Shown: positions 39,990 through 49,334 of the stretch, piece by piece
Layout of the letters: each line of letters begins with the position of its first letter
How positions within the stretch are numbered: position 1 is the first letter of the stretch
Source: an uncultured Enterobacterales bacterium
GTDB taxonomy: Bacteria; Pseudomonadota; Gammaproteobacteria; Enterobacterales; CALYQQ01
Direction: 5' to 3'
Assembly (NCBI GenBank): GCA_945288535.1
Contig: CALYQQ010000007.1
Coordinates: 62,001 to 126,000, forward strand
DNA length: 64,000 nucleotides
Notes under the pieces: model-generated
The model's database searches: none
The model's input: only the letters and a program-made list of their open reading frames with translations
Told to the model about the DNA's origin: nothing
Translations under genes and position numbers: made by a program

Positions 39990-40497
39990 ATTTTTCCTCA
40001 TAGCCTAATTTCGCCATTTCACGCTCAATGATGAGATATGCTTCTTCTAGATCCTCATATTCGAAATGACGACACCCCTCACTACCTGAAATCATGGCTG
40101 AGACAACTTTATTATTTCCTCGTTTAAACAGCGTAATCACAGGGATCCGCCAACTTATAGCTGTTGCAATCTCATAACCGACTCCAAGACTAGGGGTCGT
40201 GACTTCTGCGACAACAACGTGAGAGTGGCGCAGCCAATGCAGATCTCTATCATGAATAAACTTATCTGTTAAAAATGATTGGCCTCCAATTGATAAACTG
40301 TAATCGCCGACATGTTCTGTGATTACTTGTCCATATTTTTTTAGTTTAGTGATTAACTTAGAATAGATAGGTACATCATCTCGACCTGCTCTAATAGAGC
40401 CTGCAAAATAAATGACTAATATTTGCTCATTAGCAATGTCACTCGTGATAGTATGTAATATTTCACTCATTAATATTATCCATATAGTAAATCTCAT
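39979..40497 (-). CDS. DNPH1/MilB-family nucleotide N-glycosidase
   Basis: This 172-residue protein is a clear relative of 2'-deoxynucleoside 5'-phosphate N-hydrolase (DNPH1/Rcl) and of the CMP N-glycosidases MilB and BlsM. The phosphate-site motif VIYFAGSIRAGRDD (about 28-41) and TEHVGD are present. HDRDLHWLRHSHVVVAEVTTPSLGVGYE (82-109) supplies the family's catalytic Asp85 and Glu98. VVSAMISG holds the conserved Ser133 that reaches the partner active site in the dimer. It would release a free pyrimidine (or purine) base from a nucleoside monophosphate. First gene of the cassette operon; an alternative ATG lies nine codons downstream. Confidence 0.88.
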   Translation of the reverse strand: MRFTIWIILMSEILHTITSDIANEQILVIYFAGSIRAGRDDVPIYSKLITKLKKYGQVITEHVGDYSLSIGGQSFLTDKFIHDRDLHWLRHSHVVVAEVTTPSLGVGYEIATAISWRIPVITLFKRGNNKVVSAMISGSEGCRHFEYEDLEEAYLIIEREMAKLGYEEKYES

Positions 40498-40705
40498 ATT
40501 TATTCCATTTATAAAAAAAGATTTAAGATAAAATTTCTTTTTTTATGGAAAATTATGATGGATGAAAGAAAAGATAAAACGTGAGGCATATTGGTATTGT
40601 TAAATGGGCTTAGAATTCCCTCCGAATAAGTAATTTGTGCACTATTAGTAAATTTTTAAGTTATCGAATTTCTAACTTTGATAAGACTAAAATATGTCTT
40701 TCCTA
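40498..40705. other. Divergent control region of the cassette
   Basis: This AT-rich region separates the minus-strand operon from the plus-strand LysR-type regulator, the standard LysR layout. It contains a dyad TTATC-N14-GATAA (40661-40684) and an imperfect A/T-tract inverted repeat near 40508-40549 (TTCCAT...ATGGAA). Either could be a regulator site, but AT-richness makes chance likely. No minus-strand promoter could be chosen with confidence. Confidence 0.45.
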
Positions 40706-40734
40706 TTGTAAATATAGATAAGTGTACTTATACT
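40706..40734 (+). promoter_or_regulatory. Promoter of the LysR-type regulator gene
   Basis: TTGTAA and TATACT are separated by exactly 17 bases. The expected transcription start near 40741 leaves a short leader to the GTG start at 40766. Confidence 0.65.
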
Positions 40735-40765
40735 GCGGACAAAAATTCATCAATAAGGAATGGAA

Positions 40766-41674
40766 GTGAATAGCTTTAAAAGTATCAATGCTTTTGTTCA
40801 TGCTGCAGAGTTCAGTAGTTATGTGATGGCTGCTAGAGTTTTAGGTATTTCTCCTTCAGCCGTAGCAAAGAGTGTAGATAGGCTTGAAGACGATCTTGGA
40901 ATAAGATTATTCCACAGGACAACACGTAGCATAAGTTTAACCGAGGAAGGTAATGTTTTTTATGCAAGATGCAAGTTTATACTTGATGAGATTAAAAACA
41001 CAAAAGCATTAATCGTAGAAGCACGTACAATACCAAAAGGCAAATTACATGTGAGTGTACCACAAATCTTTGGTCATACATTTCTTATGCCATTACTACC
41101 TAAATTTTTAGCTAAGTATCCCGATATTCAGTTGGATATCGATTTTGAAGATCGTGTTGTAGATATCATTGCTGAACGAATTGATATTGCGGTCAGAAGT
41201 GGTCTACTTGTTGATAATCGACTTGTTGGTAGAAAGTTGGGGGAGCAATATTTTGTCGTCTGTGCAAGCCAAAAATATATTGATTTGTATGGAGCACCTT
41301 CTACGCCTGCTGAATTAATAGAGCATCACTGTATTCATTTTAAGTATCCTTCAAGTGGGCGTATAGCGCCATGGTCTTTTATGGCACCCTATGAAAATTT
41401 AGATCTTCCAAAGAATCTTATCTTCAATAATACGTATGCAGGGTTACGTGCCGCGATGGATGGTTTAGGGATTGCACATCTACCTGTTTACGTCGCCGAA
41501 GATGCATTTAAAAAACACCAACTTACGCCAATATTAACAGAATATATGTTACCTTTAGGAACGATGTCATTAATATGGCCCTCAAACAGACACTTATCTC
41601 CTAAAGTTAGAGCATTTGCAGATTTTATCAGTAGCGAATTTGCTACGGGTAAATATTTAGTGAATGAATATTAA
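40766..41674 (+). CDS. LysR-type transcriptional regulator, divergent from the cassette
   Basis: A 302-residue LTTR with an N-terminal winged helix-turn-helix (FSSYVMAARVLGISPSAVAKSVDRLEDDLGIRLFHR) and a C-terminal effector-binding domain of two Rossmann-like lobes (about 92-300). The frame opens with ATG at 40760, but AAGGA abuts that codon. The GTG at 40766 has proper spacing (six bases) and gives the typical MNSFKSINAF N-terminus, so I choose it. Divergent orientation from the DNPH1-like gene suggests it controls the cassette. The closest general relatives are DmlR/YafC-type LTTRs, whose ligands vary widely, so the effector is unknown. Confidence 0.9.
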   Translation: MNSFKSINAFVHAAEFSSYVMAARVLGISPSAVAKSVDRLEDDLGIRLFHRTTRSISLTEEGNVFYARCKFILDEIKNTKALIVEARTIPKGKLHVSVPQIFGHTFLMPLLPKFLAKYPDIQLDIDFEDRVVDIIAERIDIAVRSGLLVDNRLVGRKLGEQYFVVCASQKYIDLYGAPSTPAELIEHHCIHFKYPSSGRIAPWSFMAPYENLDLPKNLIFNNTYAGLRAAMDGLGIAHLPVYVAEDAFKKHQLTPILTEYMLPLGTMSLIWPSNRHLSPKVRAFADFISSEFATGKYLVNEY

Positions 41675-41766
41675 CTATTACAGATACAGATCAGACGTTA
41701 TCAGATCTTATCTTGAACTGGTAGAAAGCTTTTCGAAAGCACATCTTAATGTTTTCTTCACAAGAG

Positions 41767-42033
41767 TTATGGCATGGTATAGTTGAACTTTAAGCATAGT
41801 GAACTATCATATCCGTCACGCTCTTCGTATAGAAAAAGCATTGTTATCATTTCATCTCGTTCGTAAAAAATACAGCCAATATAACTTCTGTATTTTTTAA
41901 GAAAATTTTTTAGATGTAATAAAAAGCTAGTTGCGCCAACATTGAATCCTTCATGCCTATTTGTCTGCAAGCGTTTTTTATTAATCACTATAATGGTTTT
42001 AACGAGCGCTTTTTTTGTTTGACTTATAGGCAT
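41767..42033 (-). CDS. Small hypothetical protein (88 aa)
   Basis: The frame encodes a basic N-terminal half (MPISQTKKALVKTIIVINKK) and an aromatic C-terminal half (YIGCIFYERDEMITMLFLYEER). An AAGGAAATAGAG stretch lies upstream of the ATG at a slightly long distance. No signal peptide or membrane helix is evident. I do not recognise a family and cannot exclude that it is a chance frame. It sits between the LysR regulator (converging) and tRNA-Asn. Confidence 0.4.
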   Translation of the reverse strand: MPISQTKKALVKTIIVINKKRLQTNRHEGFNVGATSFLLHLKNFLKKYRSYIGCIFYERDEMITMLFLYEERDGYDSSLCLKFNYTMP

Positions 42034-42599
42034 AATAGCTCTATTTCCTTATTAATAATTAAATTTACCTACAGCGTAATAGGGCGTTACAATAATGATA
42101 ACAATATATGACGTAGATATTTAAAGAACGATTGGTTATTTAAATATCTATATATAGATTAATTAAAGAAAAATTGTTAAATAAATAGGACGTTAAGTTA
42201 CGCTTACTTTTTAATTACTGTGGGATAGAAGAGTAATAGTGAAATGATAGTGCTTCTTATTAGGAAGTGTAACATGCTTTCAAATAAATTATTTAAAAAA
42301 GCTTTTATGGTTAAGTTCGTTTGTATAGCTTGGAAATAATGTAACTGGTTAATCAATAGAAGAGCTGGCGTGATAATATAAAGATTGTGATCTGGATAAT
42401 CTTTGATAGTTAACTAAAGCAAATTTATCTAAGAAACAAGAGACGTAACTTAAATGGAAGTAAAATTCAAAAACAGACTGAATTTTCTTAATGTATTTGG
42501 TGATGTTTGCTAGATTAATTTCTTAATAGTAGAGAAGATAAAAAGTTCCATGCTAACCTTTTGAATTCTTTTTTCACAGATTAGCATGAAACCTAAATT
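42034..42599. other. Gene-free spacer beside tRNA-Asn
   Basis: About 570 bases at the edge of the accessory region. No gene, integrase remnant or duplicated tRNA 3' end was noticed. If the cassette was acquired at the tRNA-Asn, no attachment-site repeat is obvious by eye. Confidence 0.5.
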
Positions 42600-42675
42600 T
42601 GGCTCCCCTGACTGGGCTCGAACCAGTGACCTACGGATTAACAGTCCGCTGTTCTACCGACTGAACTACAGAGGA
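42600..42675 (-). tRNA. tRNA-Asn (anticodon GUU)
   Basis: Read on the minus strand the 76-nt sequence starts TCCTCTGTAGTTCAG and ends CAGGGGAGCCA. The acceptor stem pairs fully with one T-G pair. The D loop, anticodon stem GGACTGTTAATCC with anticodon GTT and T arm CTGGTTCGAGCCCAG are standard, and CCA is encoded. It is almost identical to E. coli tRNA-Asn. tRNA-Asn genes are frequent integration sites, which is of interest next to the accessory cassette. Confidence 0.97.
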
Positions 42676-42814
42676 ATCGTTTGAACGGGGCGCATAATAT
42701 CGTTAAGTCATCATGCTGTCAATGCAAAATTTTTAAATTTGTATCAACTGGTTGTCTTGTGATCAATTTGATGATTTTATAGTACATTGTAACCTAGAAT
42801 AAGATAGATATAGA

Positions 42815-43714
42815 TTATGCAGTAAAGATAGCAATTAATATCGGTGCACACAAACTAACAATAAAACCATGAACAATTGCAGCCGGAACTATTTCGATAC
42901 CAGCACATCGCTGTAAAATGGGAAGAGTAAAATCCATTGATGTTGCACCAGAAATGCCTAATGCGCAGGTTGCATTATTACGAGCGAGTAAAGGAATAAA
43001 AAATAGTGCAACTAATTCTCGTAATAGATCATTAAAAAAACCAATAGCGCCCCATATTGGCCCTAATGTCTTATTCAGCATAATACTTGATAACGAATAC
43101 CAACCATTAGCTGATGTAATCGCCAAACCATAATTAAGGGGAATATTTAAAAGTAATGCAGCAGCTGTACCACCCGCTAAAGATGATGCTATAACCATTA
43201 TGGCAATAAAGAATCCTCTTTGATTTAGAATAAGTTGACGTAATGTAATATGGCTACCGCGTAATTGTATACCGATCAAAAATAAGAGAAACGTCAGCGT
43301 GATTTCACTTGCTTTACTAGCCCAAATGAATCCACTCCAGTGTGTAAGTCCCACCAAAAAACCGACTAGTAATATACCACTCATCTGCAAAGAATCTCTA
43401 AGCATAGATAATTTAAATAATGCATTTTGATAATGAAATGTTAGATGCCATTTATAAAAATAATTAGAAATAGATAATATAATTATGTTTGCACCTACAC
43501 TAAATACAAAAAATAAAAATGCATATATAAATATTGATGGTAAATTATTTATATTATCAGAATTAGCTAAAATTATGCCCATAAAGAATAAAATAATATA
43601 AATAATGTAATTTATTACATTATTTATTATTTTAAATAATGTAATATGAGTAATTCGAAAGCAATAACCAATAATAAGAGGTAATAATATAATTAATAAT
43701 TCATAAACTATCAT
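42815..43714 (-). CDS. lysO: Lysine exporter LysO
   Basis: An inner-membrane lysine (and thialysine) exporter, formerly YbjE. It has 299 residues from the ATG at 43714, matching E. coli LysO. The N-terminal part (LLIILLPLIIGY; LILFFMGI-like IILFFMGIILANSDN) and C-terminal part (ASEITLTFLLFLIGIQLRG, ANGWYSLSSIML, GATSMDFTLPILQRCAG, PAAIVHGFIVSL) are diagnostic. The frame extends 17 codons further to a TTG within a hairpin; I reject that start. It is downstream of cspD on the same strand, with the hairpin between. Confidence 0.95.
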   Translation of the reverse strand: MIVYELLIILLPLIIGYCFRITHITLFKIINNVINYIIYIILFFMGIILANSDNINNLPSIFIYAFLFFVFSVGANIIILSISNYFYKWHLTFHYQNALFKLSMLRDSLQMSGILLVGFLVGLTHWSGFIWASKASEITLTFLLFLIGIQLRGSHITLRQLILNQRGFFIAIMVIASSLAGGTAAALLLNIPLNYGLAITSANGWYSLSSIMLNKTLGPIWGAIGFFNDLLRELVALFFIPLLARNNATCALGISGATSMDFTLPILQRCAGIEIVPAAIVHGFIVSLCAPILIAIFTA

Positions 43715-43763
43715 GTAACTTAATATACCGTGTGTTATAAAAATAGCATCAATATAATGTAAC

Positions 43764-43799
43764 AAACCACTATATAATATCTAAATTATATAGTGGTTT
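43764..43799 (-). terminator. Strong hairpin between cspD and lysO
   Basis: A 14-base-pair perfect inverted repeat (AAACCACTATATAA / TTATATAGTGGTTT) with an eight-base loop lies about 90 bases after cspD. On the minus strand it is followed by GTTACATTATATT. It probably ends the cspD transcript; it also overlaps the lysO upstream region. Confidence 0.65.
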
Positions 43800-43888
43800 A
43801 AATGCAAAGATACAATAAAATCTTCAGCAACCATAAAAGTACTTACTGAAGTATCAATAGAAATAGGTTACATAAGGTTATAAGTAAT

Positions 43889-44098
43889 CTATTGAGTAAC
43901 AGGAATTATAAGGCTTGTATGCTCACCCTTAGGTCCCTGAGCGCGAACAAACTGTACTCTTTGGCCTACCTTCAATGTTTTGTAACCTTCCATTTGGATA
44001 GTGGCAAAATGTGCAAATACTTCTGTTTCACCTTCATCGGGTGTAATAAAGCCAAACCCTTTTGCATTATTAAACCACTTAACGGTACCTGTTTCCAT
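43889..44098 (-). CDS. cspD: Cold-shock-like protein CspD
   Basis: A 69-residue single-stranded nucleic-acid-binding protein of the CspA family. In E. coli CspD is a stationary-phase inhibitor of DNA replication. The OB fold carries RNP1 KGFGFI and RNP2-like VFAHF. The start [17 protein letters not shown] is set by homology and a GCGAGGAAT leader; the frame is open 14 codons upstream but not conserved. Position next to clpS-clpA, divergent, is the E. coli arrangement and identifies it as cspD rather than another csp. Confidence 0.93.
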   Translation of the reverse strand: METGTVKWFNNAKGFGFITPDEGETEVFAHFATIQMEGYKTLKVGQRVQFVRAQGPKGEHTSLIIPVTQ

Positions 44099-44517
44099 GT
44101 GTCGATATTCCTCGCAAGGCATTAGGTTGAAAAGGCACATACCTTTTTTAATTCTATTATTTAAAATTAAAGAATTAAATAGATATATAGCTATACTTAA
44201 TTACTATTATCATCACGGTTGTGATAAAAAATAAATAGCAATATTATATTAAATAATAATTCAATATTTAATTTAGCATAATTAGTATGTCAATTATATT
44301 GAATGGTTACAAGTCTAACTTTATTAAAAATAAGTATAATAGTTTAATTTAAAATATTATTAAAAATATTAAAGTTGACTAAATAAGGTTATTAATAACT
44401 TATAACATAATAAATTTACTACGGTAATACCGCTATGTTAATGTTGATGATATCATAGTCATAAATTAGTTAGAATAATGTTATGAGTTAGATGTGTAAT
44501 TAAAATATTGGCTGAAT
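44099..44517. other. cspD-clpS divergent control region
   Basis: About 420 AT-rich bases containing the divergent promoters of cspD and clpS. Short frames here are shadows of cspD or random. I found no convincing operator or small RNA. Confidence 0.5.
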
Positions 44518-44838
44518 ATGAGTAAGTATAAACGTGACGAGTCTATAGATCTGGTAGAAAAAGATGATCTAAAAGAAAAAAGTAATCCGCCGTCCATGTA
44601 TAATGTTATTTTGAATAATGATGATTATACGCCAATGGACTTTGTTATTGAGGTTTTACAGAAATTTTTTATGATGGATGTTGAATATGCTACGCAGCTT
44701 ATGTTACAGATTCATTATCAAGGAAAAGCTATTTGTGGCGTGTATACAGCTGAAATAGCAGAAATGAAAGTAATACAGGTTAATCATTACGCACACGAGA
44801 ATGAATATCCTTTGTTATGTACACAAGAGAAAGTCTGA
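44518..44838 (+). CDS. clpS: ClpS adaptor for ClpAP
   Basis: N-end-rule adaptor delivering substrates to ClpAP, 106 residues as in E. coli. It has a flexible N-terminal tail followed by the core [28 protein letters not shown]. The Asn/Asp pair and the His in [13 protein letters not shown] line the N-degron pocket. It lies 30 bases upstream of clpA on the same strand, so it is co-transcribed. Confidence 0.97.
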   Translation: MSKYKRDESIDLVEKDDLKEKSNPPSMYNVILNNDDYTPMDFVIEVLQKFFMMDVEYATQLMLQIHYQGKAICGVYTAEIAEMKVIQVNHYAHENEYPLLCTQEKV

Positions 44839-44868
44839 TTATGATTCTGTTTTATCCGGGAGATGCTA

Positions 44869-47145
44869 ATGCTTAATGAAGAACTGGAAGTGAGTCTCGA
44901 CAAAGCTTTTGCCAGAGCAAAGGAACATCGTCACGAATTTTTTACAACAGAATATTTGTTGTTAGCCTTATTAGATAACCAATCGGCAAGAGAGGCGCTA
45001 GATGCCTGTCAAATAGATATCGTTAAATTATATTCAGAACTGACTTCTTTTATTGATAAAACAACTCCGGTATCTCTTAATTCAGATAATGAAATTCAAC
45101 CAACATTGAGTTTTCAACGCATTATTCAGCGTGCCGCTTTTCATGTGCAATCGTCAGGTCGAGATGAAGTCAATGGTGCCAATGTATTGGTCGAGATTTT
45201 TAGTGAACAAGAGTCTCATGCAGCTTATTTGTTACGTAAATACGACGTAAGTCGATTGGATATTATCAATTTTATTTCGCATGGTTTTCGTAAAAATGAC
45301 GAAACGAACATGGAGCAAAATTATAATGCAAATAAAGATGATGATTTGTCTGAAAACGATGTAGAAATTGAAAATTACTCAGTAAATTTGAATAAACTGG
45401 CTGAAGCAGGGGGGATTGATCCTTTAATTGGTCGCCAGAGTGAAGTTGAACGGACCATCCAGATCCTTTGCCGTAGACGTAAAAATAATCCTTTATTTGT
45501 AGGAGAGCCGGGTGTAGGTAAAACAGCGATAGCCGAAGGGCTGGCTTGGCGCATTGTACAAGGTGATGTTCCTCAAATTATTGCTGATAATGTAATCTAT
45601 TCTTTAGATATTGGTTCCCTATTAGCTGGGACGAAGTATCGCGGTGATTTTGAAAAACGTTTCAAATCTTTATTAAAGATTTTTGAACAAAATGAAAATA
45701 GTATTTTATTTATTGATGAAATTCAGACGATTATTGGTGCAGGCTCAACATCTGGTGGACAAGTTGATGCAGCTAATTTGCTTAAACCATTGTTAGCAAC
45801 AGGTAAACTTAGGGTTATTGGTTCTACAACATATCATGAATTTTCAAGTATTTTTGAGAAAGATCGTGCGCTTGCTCGTCGATTCCAAAAGATCGATATA
45901 GCTGAACCCTCGATTGCAAACACGATTGATATTCTTAATGGACTTAAATCAAAATATGAAACACACCATGCTGTTCGCTATACACAAAAAGCGATTAAAG
46001 CGGCAGTAACATTATCAGTAAAATATATTAATGATCGTCATTTACCTGATAAAGCAATTGATCTATTAGATGAAGCCGGTGCAAGAAACCAATTATCTCC
46101 AATAAGTAAACGTAAAAAAACTATTGGTGTAAGCGATATTGAGTCGGTTGTTGCTAAAATTGCCCGTATCCCAGAAACAAACGTTTCTAATGATGAGCGA
46201 CATATATTGAGTCATCTAAGTGAACGACTAAAAATGTTGGTTTTTGGTCAGGATCAAGCCATTATCGCATTAACTGACGCAATTAAAATGAATCGAGCGG
46301 GATTAGGCCAAGAACATAAACCAGTTGGTTCTTTTTTATTTGCAGGTCCAACAGGGGTTGGTAAAACAGAAGTGACACAACAGTTAGCAAAGGCATTAGG
46401 GATTAAACTATTACGTTTTGATATGTCAGAATATATGGAACAACATACGGTGAGTCGTTTGATTGGTGCGCCCCCTGGTTATGTTGGTTATGATCAGGGT
46501 GGGCTTTTGACTGATGCCATTATTAAGCATCCCCATGCAGTATTATTATTAGATGAAATTGAAAAGGCGCATCCAGATATTTTTAATTTATTATTACAAG
46601 TAATGGATAACGGTACGCTTACTGATAATAATGGCCGTAAGGCAGATTTCCGTAATGTTATTCTCGTTATGACCACGAATGTGGGGGTTCGCGAAATAGA
46701 ACGTAAATCGATCGGCTTTACTCATCAGGAACATATTAATAATAATGCAATAGACGAAATTAAAAAGGTTTTTTCACCAGAGTTTCGAAATCGACTTGAT
46801 AATATTATTTGGTTTAACCATTTAACAGAGCAAATTGTCTCTAAAGTTATTGATAAATTTATTGCTGAGCTTCAAGTACAACTGGATGCCAAAGGTGTCT
46901 CTTTAGAAATTTCTTCTGATGCTAGACGTTGGTTAGCCGTTAAAGGTTATGACAAAACAATGGGAGCAAGACCAATGTCACGTGTTATTCAGGAGCATAT
47001 CAAAAAACCATTAGCTAATGAACTTTTATTTGGAAAATTAGTGAATGGGGGCTCGGTCAACGTCATTGTCAATGAACAAGGAAGTGGTTTGAGCATTATG
47101 TTTAAATCTGTTATAAATCCAGCAGAAGTAGGAACGATTCACTAA
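44869..47145 (+). CDS. clpA: ATP-dependent Clp protease ATP-binding subunit ClpA
   Basis: A hexameric AAA+ unfoldase of the ClpAP protease. The 758 residues equal E. coli ClpA. The Clp N domain (about 1-140) binds ClpS. AAA module 1 has Walker [10 protein letters not shown] and Walker B ILFIDEI; module 2 has GPTGVGKTE and [12 protein letters not shown]. The C-terminal D2-small domain is present. The ATG at 44869 is six bases after GGGAG and gives [10 protein letters not shown] like homologues; the ATG two codons earlier overlaps that site. The ClpP-binding IGF/L loop probably corresponds to SIGFTH. Confidence 0.98.
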   Translation: MLNEELEVSLDKAFARAKEHRHEFFTTEYLLLALLDNQSAREALDACQIDIVKLYSELTSFIDKTTPVSLNSDNEIQPTLSFQRIIQRAAFHVQSSGRDEVNGANVLVEIFSEQESHAAYLLRKYDVSRLDIINFISHGFRKNDETNMEQNYNANKDDDLSENDVEIENYSVNLNKLAEAGGIDPLIGRQSEVERTIQILCRRRKNNPLFVGEPGVGKTAIAEGLAWRIVQGDVPQIIADNVIYSLDIGSLLAGTKYRGDFEKRFKSLLKIFEQNENSILFIDEIQTIIGAGSTSGGQVDAANLLKPLLATGKLRVIGSTTYHEFSSIFEKDRALARRFQKIDIAEPSIANTIDILNGLKSKYETHHAVRYTQKAIKAAVTLSVKYINDRHLPDKAIDLLDEAGARNQLSPISKRKKTIGVSDIESVVAKIARIPETNVSNDERHILSHLSERLKMLVFGQDQAIIALTDAIKMNRAGLGQEHKPVGSFLFAGPTGVGKTEVTQQLAKALGIKLLRFDMSEYMEQHTVSRLIGAPPGYVGYDQGGLLTDAIIKHPHAVLLLDEIEKAHPDIFNLLLQVMDNGTLTDNNGRKADFRNVILVMTTNVGVREIERKSIGFTHQEHINNNAIDEIKKVFSPEFRNRLDNIIWFNHLTEQIVSKVIDKFIAELQVQLDAKGVSLEISSDARRWLAVKGYDKTMGARPMSRVIQEHIKKPLANELLFGKLVNGGSVNVIVNEQGSGLSIMFKSVINPAEVGTIH

Positions 47146-47195
47146 AGACTTATGGATTATATAGTAGTATTATTAGATAAATAGCTAATATTAAT

Positions 47196-47615
47196 TTAAT
47201 GAGAAAAATAGCGATTTAAACGCTCCATATAAAGCTGACAACCATTGATGTCGCCACTATATTCATAATGATTGATTATGTGATTTTTATCGACACCTAT
47301 TTTTATTTGACACGAATATGTAATAGCAATAGGTGTATTTTCATTATAATAACCATGATAAATGCGATCATTGAAAGTAGCAAGGTGAGTCGATGCCGTG
47401 GGTACAACAACAACACCTTGCGACTTTATCTGCCAAATATATACGGTAATATCATCAAATTGTTGTGTATATGTAGGATAGCCTAGTGCAGAAAAAGCCA
47501 CCGTTTTTTTCTGGTCTAATAACAAACTTAATTTATGATCTAATTGTTGCATAGAAACACAGCCTGTTAAAAAGGTTGTTAAAATAAATGTTGTTATCAA
47601 AATAAGTAGTTTCAT
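47196..47615 (-). CDS. Putative small lipoprotein
   Basis: A 139-residue protein with a lipoprotein signal peptide: MKLLILITTFILTTF then the lipobox LTGC, with Cys19 as the probable lipidated residue. The residue after Cys is Val, so outer-membrane sorting is expected. The mature domain contains LGYPTYTQQFDDITVYIW, reminiscent of small outer-membrane lipoproteins that respond to envelope state, and two further cysteines (YSCQIK, NGCQLY). The family is not recognised. It converges with clpA and has no evident partner. Confidence 0.75.
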   Translation of the reverse strand: MKLLILITTFILTTFLTGCVSMQQLDHKLSLLLDQKKTVAFSALGYPTYTQQFDDITVYIWQIKSQGVVVVPTASTHLATFNDRIYHGYYNENTPIAITYSCQIKIGVDKNHIINHYEYSGDINGCQLYMERLNRYFSH

Positions 47616-48046
47616 AATGATGAATAATGATATTAATTTAAAAAATGGTTCAATCTTAATACGTTTTTACGCAACAATATAACTTACTAACAATCTAACA
47701 ATATCATCTTAAAATAAGTTATTTTTTTACGTTATAGATTAATAAACTAACATATTAATTAAAATAAGATATTAAGACTAAAATCGTATTAGCTAGATAA
47801 AAGATAGGACACTGTCCATAAAACTATTTCATTCAATATTATCATAGTAGCTCATTTTCTATTATTATAATGAAACAACTTAAACAAAATGTTGTGAATG
47901 ATAGTTAATCTCAATAAGATTATTAAGAATAAATTAATAATCTTATTGTTGTCTAAATGAGGCTTGCCATTATCAGCAGTAGCGATATGTTAAAATACGT
48001 AAATCTACTTTATAATTACTTACCTTTTAAATTAATTTATCATTGT
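47616..48046. other. Gene-free spacer between ttcA and the lipoprotein gene
   Basis: About 430 AT-rich bases between two minus-strand genes. No coding region or strong hairpin was recognised. Confidence 0.5.
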
Positions 48047-48976
48047 TTATTCAACTTTTAGAATATCAAGTTGTAGTGACGAATCAATGTTCAAAGCATC
48101 CTCCCGTCCTTTCCAAGTTAGCGTTGGTATTTCTTCACGATCAAAGGCTAAATCACCACCAGCAACAATGCTATCTCCAGCTTTTAGAGAGACAAAATCA
48201 AATAATTGACTATCGCATAAGTGCGATGGGATCACATTTTGTATAGCGCGAAACATAGTTTCAATTCTTCCAGGATAACGACGATCCCAGTCATGTAACA
48301 TTTCTTTAATAACTTTGCGTTGTAAATTTGGTTGTGAACCGCACAAATTACAAGGAATAATAGGAAAGGCCTTTGCTTGTGCGTAACGTTCGATATCTTT
48401 TTCTTTACAATAAGCCAGTGGTCTAATAACAATATGTTTTCCATCATCACTCATCAATTTAGGTGGCATACCCTTTAATTTACCACCATAAAACATATTA
48501 AGAAATAACGTTTCTAAGATATCATCACGATGATGGCCAAGTGCTATTTTAGTTATATTTAATTCAGTTGCGGTACGATAGAGAATTCCACGTCTTAACC
48601 GAGAACAGAGTGAACAAGTTGTTTTTCCCTCAGGAATTTTTTCTTTTACAATTGAATAGGTATTTTCTTCCACAATTTTATAATCAATCTCTAAAGAAGA
48701 AAGATATGAAGGTAAAATATCTTCTGGAAATCCGGGTTGCTTTTGATCGAGATTAACTGCAATTAATTCAAAATTGATTGGCGCACTTTGTTGAAGGTTA
48801 CGTAAGATATCTAGCATAGTGTAACTATCTTTGCCACCCGATAAACAAACCATTACTCGGTCACCCTCTTCAATCATATTAAAATCTGCAATAGCTTGTC
48901 CAACATCTCGTCTTAAACGTTTTTGTAATTTGTTCAGATTATATTGTTGCTTTTGGGTTAACATATTCATGGTCAT
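48047..48976 (-). CDS. ttcA: tRNA 2-thiocytidine(32) synthetase TtcA
   Basis: Adds sulphur to C32 of certain tRNAs using ATP and an iron-sulphur cluster. The 309 residues (E. coli 311) hold the PP-loop [12 protein letters not shown], the cluster-binding [10 protein letters not shown] and [12 protein letters not shown] Cys pairs, and [21 protein letters not shown]. The N-terminus [21 protein letters not shown] is conserved; start codons at residues 1 and 3 are both possible. It is monocistronic. Confidence 0.97.
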   Translation of the reverse strand: MTMNMLTQKQQYNLNKLQKRLRRDVGQAIADFNMIEEGDRVMVCLSGGKDSYTMLDILRNLQQSAPINFELIAVNLDQKQPGFPEDILPSYLSSLEIDYKIVEENTYSIVKEKIPEGKTTCSLCSRLRRGILYRTATELNITKIALGHHRDDILETLFLNMFYGGKLKGMPPKLMSDDGKHIVIRPLAYCKEKDIERYAQAKAFPIIPCNLCGSQPNLQRKVIKEMLHDWDRRYPGRIETMFRAIQNVIPSHLCDSQLFDFVSLKAGDSIVAGGDLAFDREEIPTLTWKGREDALNIDSSLQLDILKVE

Positions 48977-49334
48977 ATTAATGCTCTGCTCAGGTAATAT
49001 CTTTATTTTTTAACTAGCCGGTTATACTACGGATTCTTAGATTAATTGCTAGTATCAGATGAAACGTTATATGATTTTTTTTGCTTATTTCTTTTTTATT
49101 AGATCATTTATTATATGAGTGATGAAAAAACATGCTATGGAAGATAAATGAACGCGCAGTATAACAGTATGCCTATCGATTATATCACTTGCGTTACTTT
49201 TCATAGGGTGTATATATGATAAGTAGTGATTATTTACATAAACTCAGGTAGAAACAATAAACATAAAATCATATTAGCAATATTAGGTTGTTTTCATTAA
49301 ATTTTATTCTTATTTTATAACAGGCATACTCATT
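48977..49334. other. ttcA-monooxygenase divergent spacer
   Basis: About 360 bases between divergent genes, with long T-runs. Nothing coding is visible; promoters for both flanks must lie here. Confidence 0.5.

Noticed and set aside
42600-42675. Cassette integrated at tRNA-Asn by an integrase
   Set aside because: No integrase gene or duplicated tRNA end was visible, so only proximity supports it; kept as a question, not a feature.
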